Shown here: piece by piece, positions 1 to 6,792 of the stretch
Numbering within the stretch: the first letter of the stretch is position 1
How the letters are laid out: each line of letters begins with the position of its first letter
Source: CAZGDV01 sp964524995
Lineage (GTDB): Bacteria > Chloroflexota > Dehalococcoidia > SZUA-161
Assembly (NCBI GenBank): GCA_964524995.1
Contig: CAZGDV010000051.1
Span: 1-20,496 of the forward strand
DNA: 20,496 bases
Reading direction: 5' to 3'
Notes under the pieces: model-generated
Seen by the model: the letters and a program-made list of their open reading frames with translations, nothing else
Told to the model about the DNA's origin: nothing
Databases searched by the model: none
Made by a program: the position numbers and the translations under genes

Positions 1-924
1 ATGCGTGTCGTTGTTCTTGGCGGATCGGGTTTCCTCGGAAGCCACGTGGCAGACGCCTTGTCGGCGGGGGGCCACGAAGTCGTGGTGTATGACACCAGAG
101 AGTCGCCGTATCTGCTCCCGGAGCAGACTATGGTCGTCGGGGACATACTGGATGAGAAGCTGCTCGACCGCACCGTCGAGGGCAGCGAAGTAGTGTACAA
201 CTACGCCGGCATAGCCGATATCGATGAGTGCGTCGAGCGCCCTGTGGACACCGCGCGACTCAACGTTGTGGGCAACTGCGTGGCCCTGGAGGCGGCGCGC
301 AAGGCTGGTGTGAGAAGGTTCGTTTTCGCCAGCTCGGTCTACGTCTACAGCGAGTCCGGGGCGGTGTATCGGAGCAGCAAGCAAGCCTCTGAGCTATTCA
401 CCGAGGACTATCAGACGCTGTTCGGCCTGCCCTACACTATCGTGCGCTACGGATCGCTCTATGGTGAACGGGCGGGCGAGTGGAACAGCATTCGTCGGTT
501 CATCAAGCAGGGGCTGGAGACGGGCGCGATCGTCTACCATGGTACGGGGGATGAGATACGTGAGTGGATACACGTACGTGACGCCGCGAAACTGAGTGTC
601 GACATCCTGGGGCCCGAGTATGAGAACCAGCGGGTAATCATTACCGGGACTCAGTCTATGAGATATAGGGACTTCCTTGAGATGATCAGGGAGATCCTGG
701 GCAACGCAGTGACTGTCAGCTACGAGCCGAGCACAAGGGGCGCCCACTATAAGATCACACCCTACCTTTTCAGCCCGAAGCTGGGCTACAAGCTGGTGAG
801 CAACCCTCATATAGACTTGGGTCAGGGGCTTCTCGCGTGCATCGCCGATGTCCACAAGGAGCTGCATCGGGAGCAGCATGAAGAGATGGGCCTGCTCGTG
901 GACAGTGACGATGCCGCCTCATGA
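1..924 (+). CDS. NAD(P)-dependent sugar-nucleotide epimerase/dehydratase (extended SDR)
   Basis: This 307-residue protein belongs to the NAD-dependent epimerase/dehydratase family (GalE/RmlB-like extended SDRs), which act on nucleotide-activated sugars in the cytoplasm. The N terminus carries the Rossmann motif GGSGFLGSH (GxxGxxG) at residues 7-15. An ASSV strand precedes the catalytic YxxxK pair, seen as YRSSK with Tyr123 and Lys127. The sequence VRYGSLYG near residues 148-155 fits the family's substrate-side motif. The ATG is the first base of the window, and the motif spacing from it is natural, so the gene is probably complete. The stop TGA overlaps an ATG (ATGA at 921-924) in the frame of the next gene, which suggests one transcript. 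The exact sugar substrate cannot be read; 4-epimerase, 4,6-dehydratase or reductase are all possible. Confidence 0.85.
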   Translation: MRVVVLGGSGFLGSHVADALSAGGHEVVVYDTRESPYLLPEQTMVVGDILDEKLLDRTVEGSEVVYNYAGIADIDECVERPVDTARLNVVGNCVALEAARKAGVRRFVFASSVYVYSESGAVYRSSKQASELFTEDYQTLFGLPYTIVRYGSLYGERAGEWNSIRRFIKQGLETGAIVYHGTGDEIREWIHVRDAAKLSVDILGPEYENQRVIITGTQSMRYRDFLEMIREILGNAVTVSYEPSTRGAHYKITPYLFSPKLGYKLVSNPHIDLGQGLLACIADVHKELHREQHEEMGLLVDSDDAAS

Positions 925-953
925 TGTATGGAGCGAGGGTAGATCGTCATGAT

Positions 954-965
954 GAGGATATCCTC
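954..965. repeat. 12-bp perfect palindrome GAGGATATCCTC
   Basis: A perfect 12-base palindrome lies between the epimerase stop and the preferred HAD start. It could be an operator half-site pair or coincidence. If the HAD gene starts at 921 the palindrome is coding. No promoter elements are visible around it. Confidence 0.3.
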
Positions 966-1007
966 TCCGGGTTCATGGCGGATGCTTCCCGTCGGGGTTT
1001 CCTTGTG

Positions 1008-1694
1008 ATGCTCGAAGCAGTCATTTTCGATTTCGATGGTGTCCTGGTCGAATCTGTGGATGTGAAGACCAAGGCCTTCGCCAAGCTGTTCGAGGGCTAC
1101 GGTACCGACGTTGTGCGTAAAGTCGTCGACTTCCACCTCGCGAACGGGGGCATGACCAGGTATGACAAGTTCAGGTACTACTACAGCGAGGTGCTGCGCG
1201 AGCCTTTGAGCGAAGCCAAGATGCAGGAGTTGTCTGATCACTTCAGCCAACTGGTCGTCGAACAGGTGATTGCGGCTCCTTATGTTGCGGGAGCAAGAGA
1301 GTTCCTCGATCGTCACAGTGGCACTCTTGACCTGTTCGTAGTCTCGGCAACGCCCGAGGAAGAGATCAGATACATCGTCGCGCGCCGGGGTATGCAGGGC
1401 TACTTCAAGGGCGTCTATGGTGCTCCTAGAACAAAGTTAGGCCTCACGCGTGGTGTTCTGGAGGAGAACGGGTATCGGCCCGAGGGGGTCCTCTTCGTCG
1501 GGGATGCCACGAGTGACTTCGAGGCGGCTCGCGATACGGGATGTGCTTTTGTGGGTCGGGTCGCACGTGACCAGAGCAGCCCGTTTCCCGGTGGTACGTT
1601 GGTCACGCAGGACTTGACTGGTCTTGGGGAGATGGTTGCCGACCTCATGCAGAGAAGCGGTAGACCCTCGGGAAAGGGTGACTCTCGGCGATAG
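1008..1694 (+). CDS. HAD-superfamily phosphatase/phosphomutase-like hydrolase
   Basis: This is a haloacid-dehalogenase-fold hydrolase of the beta-phosphoglucomutase/phosphoglycolate-phosphatase type, 228 residues from the chosen start. The nucleophile motif FDFDGVLVES gives Asp8 and Asp10. Motif II is VVSAT, the motif III lysine lies in RTKLG, and motif IV is FVGDATSD. A helical cap lies between motifs I and II. The frame is open back to 921, where an ATG overlaps the previous stop (ATGA), but that would add 29 residues unlike any HAD N terminus. Starting at 1008 puts the nucleophile eight residues in, as usual. No clear Shine-Dalgarno precedes 1008; a GTG at 1005 and an ATG at 975 are alternatives. 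It probably dephosphorylates a sugar phosphate linked to the upstream epimerase; the substrate is unknown. Confidence 0.8.
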   Translation: MLEAVIFDFDGVLVESVDVKTKAFAKLFEGYGTDVVRKVVDFHLANGGMTRYDKFRYYYSEVLREPLSEAKMQELSDHFSQLVVEQVIAAPYVAGAREFLDRHSGTLDLFVVSATPEEEIRYIVARRGMQGYFKGVYGAPRTKLGLTRGVLEENGYRPEGVLFVGDATSDFEAARDTGCAFVGRVARDQSSPFPGGTLVTQDLTGLGEMVADLMQRSGRPSGKGDSRR

Positions 1695-1747
1695 TGATCG
1701 CGGCCGTGAGGGGGGCAACCGGGGGTTTAGCCTCGTGGAGCAGCCTG

Positions 1748-2671
1748 CTAGGCTGGTGGTTTCCGCTTGACAACGCCGACCGGCTGGTACTTGGGGTCCC
1801 ATATGCCCCATGGCATGCCGTTGTCGCCGGACCGGAAGTAGCTCCGAGACAAGTTGTCACTAAGTTCGGTGCAGGCCCGGAGCATTCCAAACAGCTCGTC
1901 GTATTCCGCGTAGTTTGAAGGACAATCTCGGGACAGATGAAACAGACGCCTGAGGGTTTCGTCTGTCAGGCACCAACCTCTCGAGGGTTCATGGTACCAA
2001 TCGCGTTCCTTGGCTGCCGGGAGTGTTGCCACAAGCAAGCCGCCGGGCTTGAGGACCCGGAGCAATTCGGTGACGACCTTGCTCAATCCGTCCAGTGAGT
2101 TGTGCTCCAGTGCCGAGATAGATACGATTGCATCCAACGACCCATCAGGTATCTCGATCAGATTGTCCAGTTCCTGGTTGTAGATCGTGACCGTGCCGCG
2201 ATCCTGTGGAGGATGTGGGTTGGGGTGCCTGGCCCTTCTCAGTGTGGTTCGCATTTTGGCGGGCCAACGGTGCCAATCCTCGATGGAACGGCCGGGAGGC
2301 AGGAAGTCGGTAAGACCGAGGCGTCTCACCGGCCCCAGGTCGTTAGGCCGTAGCCCTGTCAACGGGCACCATGAGCGATAGCGCCAGTCGAGATTGGCAC
2401 GGCCGCGACGGTCGACGCTCAGGACGTGCACGCCCTGCGCCGCCAACCACCACTGCATCATTCCCCTGCCGGCACCCGCGTCCAGAGTATGCTGGCCGCG
2501 AACCGGCTTCAGCATCCGGGCTGCCCATGTCAGGTCGAGCAGGTAGTGCCAGCCGAAACCGGCTTGCAGTTGGTTGGCGATCCGGTGGAACTCCTCGACC
2601 AATTGACGGTGCTCCTGTAGTAGGGAGACCGGCAACAGTTCGATTCGGTCCCTGACATCATTCGTGTCCAT
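1748..2671 (-). CDS. class I SAM-dependent methyltransferase (Methyltransf_11 type)
   Basis: A 307-residue protein with a Rossmann-fold methyltransferase domain. Motif I is LDAGAGRG at about residues 62-69, followed by the acidic strand LSVDRRG near residue 80. After an insert rich in Arg and Pro come DAIVSISALEHN (about 175-190) and LLRVLKPGGLLVATLP (about 200-215), the classic motifs IV and V of Methyltransf_11 enzymes. The start ATG at 2671 is preceded by AAGGAG about 14 bases upstream and a nearer AAGG. It is the last gene of the minus-strand array, separated from the upstream glycosyltransferase-like gene by a 150-base gap containing inverted repeats. By context it probably methylates a sugar, lipid carrier or glycan terminus, but the acceptor is unknown. 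Confidence 0.8.
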   Translation of the reverse strand: MDTNDVRDRIELLPVSLLQEHRQLVEEFHRIANQLQAGFGWHYLLDLTWAARMLKPVRGQHTLDAGAGRGMMQWWLAAQGVHVLSVDRRGRANLDWRYRSWCPLTGLRPNDLGPVRRLGLTDFLPPGRSIEDWHRWPAKMRTTLRRARHPNPHPPQDRGTVTIYNQELDNLIEIPDGSLDAIVSISALEHNSLDGLSKVVTELLRVLKPGGLLVATLPAAKERDWYHEPSRGWCLTDETLRRLFHLSRDCPSNYAEYDELFGMLRACTELSDNLSRSYFRSGDNGMPWGIWDPKYQPVGVVKRKPPA

Positions 2672-2693
2672 TCAACTAGACCTTGCTCCTTGA

Positions 2694-2708
2694 AAGGCGC
2701 TTCGCCTT
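2694..2708 (-). repeat. short hairpin just upstream of the terminal methyltransferase RBS
   Basis: AAGGCG and CGCCTT form a 6-bp stem with a 3-base loop, about 23 bases ahead of the methyltransferase start and directly before its AAGGAG. No T-run follows, so it is not a standard intrinsic terminator. It could influence translation or protect a processed 5' end. Confidence 0.35.
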
Positions 2709-2768
2709 GTTGGCTGCCCGTTGGCAAACACGTCCGTCAGCCCCAGAACAGTATCCTTCATGGGACTC

Positions 2769-2819
2769 GTGGCAACAAAGCCTGAGCGGTTTCGTGTCAG
2801 GTTGCCACACATCGGCAAC
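2769..2819 (-). promoter_or_regulatory. three-arm alternative-hairpin region between two minus-strand genes
   Basis: Three complementary arms lie just after the stop codon of the upstream gene. On the minus strand they are GTTGCC (2819-2814), GTGGCAAC (2808-2801) and GTTGCCAC (2776-2769). Arms 1 and 2 can form a 6-bp stem with a 7-base loop. Arms 2 and 3 can form an 8-bp perfect stem, extended inside by CTGA/TCAG (2782-2785 with 2797-2800). The two pairings exclude each other, the geometry of an attenuator or antiterminator. There is no U-tract after the second hairpin, so classical intrinsic termination is not supported, and the regulatory role is inference. Confidence 0.4.
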
Positions 2820-2821
2820 TC

Positions 2822-4429
2822 CTATCTGTCGACGTAATCCTCAACTCTGCAAATCTGGCGCGACGCCCAGGTGACGTCCCCCAAGCCGGTGTGGTTCCAG
2901 TCACCTTGGGGAATTGTGCCTTGCCTAGACTGCATCGCCGAGTCAACAAGATAGTCCACTAGTCTGAGGGACGCCTTACCATCAAGTGGCTCGATTTGCT
3001 CCTTGAGTATCCTTCGTCTCCCTTCGGAGTGGAGTGAGCGGTCGTCGAGGTAACCTCTTATGGCGCGTTCCAGAGCATCATACGAACCAACCATCCACGT
3101 TCCCTGTGCAGCGACAATGGGCTTGTAGTGCTCGAAAGCGTACTCCAGGAGGAATGAATCGTTCGGAGGCCTGTTCAGATCACCATCAAAGGCGAGCGAG
3201 ATGACAGGGGTATCAAGCGCAATCGCGTCCAGAGCAAGGGAACCGCGGCTCTGAATCACTATGTCCGAATGCTTCATCAAGTTCGCCAAGACGGATTGGT
3301 CATCGGCCGCGTTTGTCAGGGCCTCGGCTGGCCGAAGGCCGAACGACGCCGCGCTGAGGCAGATCACGTGTGGCGGCTTCGCCAGCGACAGGAAGTCACG
3401 CTCCCAGTCGCGATCCTGAGGGTGCGTACGTAAGAGCAGGGTGGCTCGGCCATAACGGCCATCGATGAAGTCACCGGCGAGCCTATGCGCGATTGAGACC
3501 TCGTGTTCTTTCAAGCCTCTGGCATTGGTCCCGAAGGTAACGAGTTTATGCGTGACCGGAACCCCGAGTCTAGCCAGGAAGTCCTCGCGGTTCGCGAACG
3601 TGCCGAGGTTTGCATGCTGATCCATTTGCACTTTGCCCACTTGGTGGACCTTCGCCTTCTCGATGCCATGAAGCCCGACCATCTCCTCGACCATACGCTC
3701 GCTCGCCACTACGTAGCCGCTCATCCCCTTGGGCGTTGCCCCCTTCGTGGTGGGATGGTCCCAACTCGACACAATGCCGATCATTGGAACTCTCAGTCGG
3801 CGAAGCGCTCGCGCCCAGTAAGCCGTGCTGAGGAGATGCAGTCTCCCGAACACAAACAGGTCGGCATGAAGATGCCGCAGGAAGTCCGCATCACTCCTGA
3901 GAACATAGTTCAGAGGACCATGCCTTATCTCGTATAGAGAGCGGAACATCGCTATACTCTCCGGAAGCGGGCGACTGATCGTCGCACCCCGGCGATAGTC
4001 GGAAAGGATTTGCTGGCGACTTCTCTCTTGTGGGCTACGCTGAGCACGAATGGAGTAGTGGGAGAGGCCGTTCACCGCCGCGAAGCGCTGCACAAGGGAG
4101 TCAAAGATGTACACCCTGTCCAGATGACGGAGAAACTGCCTACCGCGCTCATATGCAGAGAGAGGCAGTCTGCGCGAAGCCGCTGCTCCGGTTTGCGATC
4201 TAGGTGGAGCCTGGGGCGGGAACTTCACGAACTCAATGTTCTGGCAGCCGCGCCTGGAGATCTCGTCGCCAACGGCGGGATCGCCGTTGAGCAAGAGGAA
4301 TGTGACGTGTTCCCTTCTCGCCATCTCATCCCAGACTGGCGTGAAGAGGAAGTCGCGGACACTGTATAGATAGGGGAGAGTTATGGCTACTCTAAGCACG
4401 TCGTCCGCGTCCCGAACCATACCGCTCAT
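2822..4429 (-). CDS. GT-B-like glycosyltransferase / CDP-glycerol-transferase-like protein
   Basis: A 535-residue protein that I recognise only at fold level. It starts with a strand VAITLPYLYSV typical of the N-terminal Rossmann half of GT-B enzymes. The C-terminal half (about residues 270-500) has LLLRTHPQDRDW, then DIVIQSRGSLALDA and DTPVISLAFDG. This resembles the donor-binding half of glycosyltransferases and CDP-glycerol glycerophosphotransferases, where a strand, a Ser/Gly-rich loop and a following helix bind the nucleotide phosphate. The start at 4429 lacks a good Shine-Dalgarno; Met4 is an alternative. It lies 44 bases downstream of the NeuB-family gene, so one attractive role is transfer of the CMP-nonulosonate to an acceptor. 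That is inference from position. No signal peptide or membrane segment is apparent, which suggests cytoplasmic action. Confidence 0.6.
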   Translation of the reverse strand: MSGMVRDADDVLRVAITLPYLYSVRDFLFTPVWDEMARREHVTFLLLNGDPAVGDEISRRGCQNIEFVKFPPQAPPRSQTGAAASRRLPLSAYERGRQFLRHLDRVYIFDSLVQRFAAVNGLSHYSIRAQRSPQERSRQQILSDYRRGATISRPLPESIAMFRSLYEIRHGPLNYVLRSDADFLRHLHADLFVFGRLHLLSTAYWARALRRLRVPMIGIVSSWDHPTTKGATPKGMSGYVVASERMVEEMVGLHGIEKAKVHQVGKVQMDQHANLGTFANREDFLARLGVPVTHKLVTFGTNARGLKEHEVSIAHRLAGDFIDGRYGRATLLLRTHPQDRDWERDFLSLAKPPHVICLSAASFGLRPAEALTNAADDQSVLANLMKHSDIVIQSRGSLALDAIALDTPVISLAFDGDLNRPPNDSFLLEYAFEHYKPIVAAQGTWMVGSYDALERAIRGYLDDRSLHSEGRRRILKEQIEPLDGKASLRLVDYLVDSAMQSRQGTIPQGDWNHTGLGDVTWASRQICRVEDYVDR

Positions 4430-4473
4430 AGCGAAGCAGAGCTACCGAGGGCATTGCCCAGTGCCTGCAGGAG

Positions 4474-5340
4474 TCAGCTTCTTCGCAGCTTCTTCAGAAC
4501 TGCTACTTCGCTGTCGTAGACTGTCTTGATGCCGTCACCAAGTGCTGCCTCAGTGGCCCTGATGTCTTTGACCAACCTGGCGAAGCCTTGCGGTTCCACT
4601 GAGGCAGCCTGGTCGCTACCCCACATTGCGCGGTCCAGAGTGATGTGACGTTCGATTACACATGCGCCCAGCCCCGCCGCAGCGACGGAAGGAGCCAAGC
4701 CCACTTCGTGCCCGGAGTAGCCCACCGGCACATCGTAGCGCTCTCTCAGTGTCCTTATGCACTTGAGATTCAACTCATGCGGCTTCGCGGGGTATGTGCT
4801 TGTGCAATGCATAAGAATGAGATTGTCCTTTCCAAGGACTTCCACAGCATGATCAATCTGTTCGATCGTGCTCATGCCAGTTGAAAGCATGATAGGCCGT
4901 CCTGTTCTACGATGACGAGCAAGTAGGCTGTCGTCGGTCAGGCACGCGGAGGCGATCTTCCAGCAGGGCGGGTCGAATCGCTCTATGAAATCGACTGACG
5001 ATTCGTCCCATGCAGAGGCCAGCCACCGGACGTTGTGCATCTTGCAGTAGCCGTCGATTTCCGCATACTCTTCCAGACCTAATTCGAGGCCTCGCTTCAA
5101 GTCTCCGTTGGTGGAACCGAACGGGTTTTCTCGTGGCTGGGCTAATTCTGCGGGCGTATAGACAACTTCGACCGTCCTCTTCTGGAACTTGACGGCATCG
5201 CACCCTGCGAGCACTGCCGCAGATATGAGCTTCTTCGCGATTTCCACATCGCCGTTGTGGTTGATGCCGATCTCGGCTATGATGAAAGCTGGCTCGCCCT
5301 CACCTGCCGGTCTGTCACCGATCATTATCTTGTCCGCCAT
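4474..5340 (-). CDS. NeuB-family nonulosonic acid (sialic-acid-like) synthase lacking the SAF domain
   Basis: This enzyme family condenses PEP with an N-acyl-hexosamine or hexose (phosphate) to make a nine-carbon ulosonic acid. Clear NeuB motifs are FIIAEIGINHNGD, AVKFQKRT, RPIMLSTGMS, HCTSTYPAK and VIERHITLD. The C-terminal motif is VGYSGHEVG rather than the SDH of E. coli-type NeuB, and GSDQAASVEP follows. From memory, vertebrate Neu5Ac-9-phosphate synthase has the same SGHE form. The protein is 288 residues and stops right after the TIM barrel. The usual C-terminal SAF (antifreeze-like) domain is absent, and only 44 bases separate it from the next gene, so this is not a frameshift. The frame opens at 5427 but I chose the ATG at 5340, preceded by GAGGGTGAGC; the earlier part reads through the phosphatase gene. 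It lies 16 bases after that gene, so the two are almost certainly cotranscribed. Confidence 0.92.
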   Translation of the reverse strand: MADKIMIGDRPAGEGEPAFIIAEIGINHNGDVEIAKKLISAAVLAGCDAVKFQKRTVEVVYTPAELAQPRENPFGSTNGDLKRGLELGLEEYAEIDGYCKMHNVRWLASAWDESSVDFIERFDPPCWKIASACLTDDSLLARHRRTGRPIMLSTGMSTIEQIDHAVEVLGKDNLILMHCTSTYPAKPHELNLKCIRTLRERYDVPVGYSGHEVGLAPSVAAAGLGACVIERHITLDRAMWGSDQAASVEPQGFARLVKDIRATEAALGDGIKTVYDSEVAVLKKLRRS

Positions 5341-5356
5341 GCTCACCCTCGTTTCT

Positions 5357-5878
5357 TCAGTGCCTGGCACCCGGTGCGTCACGGGATTCCCGCACGGCAA
5401 TAAGCCAGTCCGCGATCTCCCGGACAACCCCGTGGCCTCCCTTGCTGGCTGTTACCAGTCTCGCAGCGTCCTTCGCGGCGGTCTCCGCGTCGGCCGGAGC
5501 AATCGATACGCCTGCCCAGTCAAGGGCTGCTCGATCATTGATGTCGTTGCCGACGAATGCCACTTCGTGGGGCTTGAGCCCGCGTTGCTCGGCCAGGCGG
5601 CGCAGACAGGTGAGCTTGTCGTTGCAGCCCTGTACGCACTGAATCTGGAGCTTCGTGCATCGTGCGGAAACGACAGGGTTCTCTTCGGTAGATAGCACGA
5701 TCGCTTCAATTCCGGCTTCTTTCAGCATCTTAATCCCAAGGCCATCACCCCGATGACACATGACCGCTTCAGTCCCGTCTTGACCTACAAGCACGCGATT
5801 GTCTGTCATAACCCCATCGAAATCCAGTACCAGTAACCTGATATCTGCTAGAGCGGTATCCTTTGGGTCAATCCTCAT
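5357..5878 (-). CDS. KdsC/YrbI-like HAD phosphatase, probable ulosonate-phosphate phosphatase
   Basis: A 173-residue capless (C0) HAD phosphatase of the KdsC type, the family that removes phosphate from Kdo-8-P, KDN-9-P or Neu5Ac-9-P. Motif I is LVLDFDGVMTDN with Asp19 and Asp21. HRGDGLGIKMLKEAGI is the typical KdsC substrate-loop region. LSTEEN is motif II, the motif III lysine is in CNDKL, and FVGNDINDRAAL is motif IV. The length matches KdsC (about 170-190). It sits directly between a PtmA-like SDR and the NeuB-family synthase. Since no KdsA is present, its likely substrate is the phosphorylated product of that synthase. The start at 5878 is supported by AGGTG six bases upstream. The last dozen residues (from about AVRESRD) look like a non-conserved tail. 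Confidence 0.9.
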   Translation of the reverse strand: MRIDPKDTALADIRLLVLDFDGVMTDNRVLVGQDGTEAVMCHRGDGLGIKMLKEAGIEAIVLSTEENPVVSARCTKLQIQCVQGCNDKLTCLRRLAEQRGLKPHEVAFVGNDINDRAALDWAGVSIAPADAETAAKDAARLVTASKGGHGVVREIADWLIAVRESRDAPGARH

Positions 5879-5933
5879 CTATGGCACCTGCAGTCGGCAC
5901 AATGCCGGGAGTTCGGCCGCGAGCGTGGGATCC

Positions 5934-6788
5934 CTACCACGAGGTTCTGCCGCCATCAATAATGAGATTGGCACCAGTCATGTAGGAGGAAGCGTCGGAA
6001 CAAAGGAATACCACAGCTCCCTTATACTCATCCTTATTGGCCATTCGGCCCAGCGGCACCAGCTTTGCAAGGCGGTTCACGAATTCCTGATCCTGACCAT
6101 CGTATACACCCCCTGGGCAAAGGGCGTTCACGCGGACACCACGGTCAGCCCAGTAGGTGGCTAGGTAGCGCGTCAAGCCAATAAGACCGTGCTTCACCAC
6201 CGAGTAGCTGACCGGTTTCACTGGCTGCTCGTCTTCGTTCAAAGAAGGCTCTCTATAGACTCGTTGGTCAGGAGCGATCAAGCCCAGGTCGGAAGCGATG
6301 TTGAGGATCACGCCCTTTCCCCTCTTAGCCATTTCGGAACCGAGAATCCTGCTGCATATCAGTGCCCCCGTCAGCCCTACCGCGATGTCCCTCTCCCACA
6401 CCTCCAACGGGAGATTCTCCAGTCTCGAGAACCTTGCCCCGGCGTCAGCAGACCCCATCGTGGGATTGTGCGCCGCATTGTTAACAAGGATGTCGATCCT
6501 TCCGTACTTGTCAATCGCCTGATCCAGCAATCCCGTGATTGCGGTAGGGCTGGTGACATCGGCCTGGACGCCGATTGCGTCGACTCCGTAGCGTCGCACT
6601 ATACTCATTGCCACGGCTTCTGCTTGTTCGCCGTTGACGTCCGCGAGCACAGGAATCCCACCGAACTCGGCGATGGCCTCCGCGTGCATGGGGCCGAGCA
6701 ATCCAGCTCCTCCGGTGATAACCGCAACACGGCCACTAAGATCAAGCGCTTGGTGGACGGCGCCCGTTTGATACTCCCTATTGCTCAT
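5934..6788 (-). CDS. SDR oxidoreductase, PtmA-like
   Basis: A classical short-chain dehydrogenase/reductase of 284 residues. The cofactor motif is TGGAGLLG (TGxxxGxG form) near residue 22, NNAAHN is present, and an active-site Ser (NIASD) precedes Tyr-x-x-x-Lys seen as YSVVKHG. The C-terminal blocks RVNALCPGGV, EYKGAVVFLCSDASSYMTG and IDGGRTSW match, from memory, the PtmA group found in flagellin/legionaminic-type gene clusters. An ATG in frame exists at 6887, but the start at 6788 gives a normal SDR N terminus and lies only four bases after the CMP-sugar synthetase stop. It probably reduces or oxidises a keto intermediate of the nonulosonate route, or modifies the finished sugar; the substrate is unknown. 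Confidence 0.85.
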   Translation of the reverse strand: MSNREYQTGAVHQALDLSGRVAVITGGAGLLGPMHAEAIAEFGGIPVLADVNGEQAEAVAMSIVRRYGVDAIGVQADVTSPTAITGLLDQAIDKYGRIDILVNNAAHNPTMGSADAGARFSRLENLPLEVWERDIAVGLTGALICSRILGSEMAKRGKGVILNIASDLGLIAPDQRVYREPSLNEDEQPVKPVSYSVVKHGLIGLTRYLATYWADRGVRVNALCPGGVYDGQDQEFVNRLAKLVPLGRMANKDEYKGAVVFLCSDASSYMTGANLIIDGGRTSW

Positions 6789-6792
6789 GGAC

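Noticed and set aside
1741..1755. CAGCC-TGCTA-GGCTG hairpin across the stop of the terminal methyltransferase, and similar 5-bp stems over stops at 1688-1701, 5924-5941 and 18746-18775.
   Set aside because: A rough count shows that a 5-bp stem with a loop up to 20 bases spans a given stop about one time in three by chance, and no T-run follows.
4429..4474. Frameshifted or split SAF domain downstream of the NeuB-family gene.
   Set aside because: Only 44 bases separate the genes, and the next protein starts with a GT-B-like strand, so no SAF remnant is present.
5341..5427. N-terminal extension of the NeuB-family frame back to 5427, and comparable extensions for the SDR (to 6887) and CMP-synthetase (to 7677).
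   Set aside because: The extra residues overlap the upstream genes and do not resemble the families. Internal ATGs give normal N termini close to the preceding stops.
4474..5878. Kdo biosynthesis, because of the KdsC-like phosphatase next to a PEP-condensing synthase.
   Set aside because: The synthase has NeuB motifs (AEIGINHNGD, RHITLD) and not KdsA motifs, and the cytidylyltransferase is NeuA/PtmB-like rather than KdsB-like.
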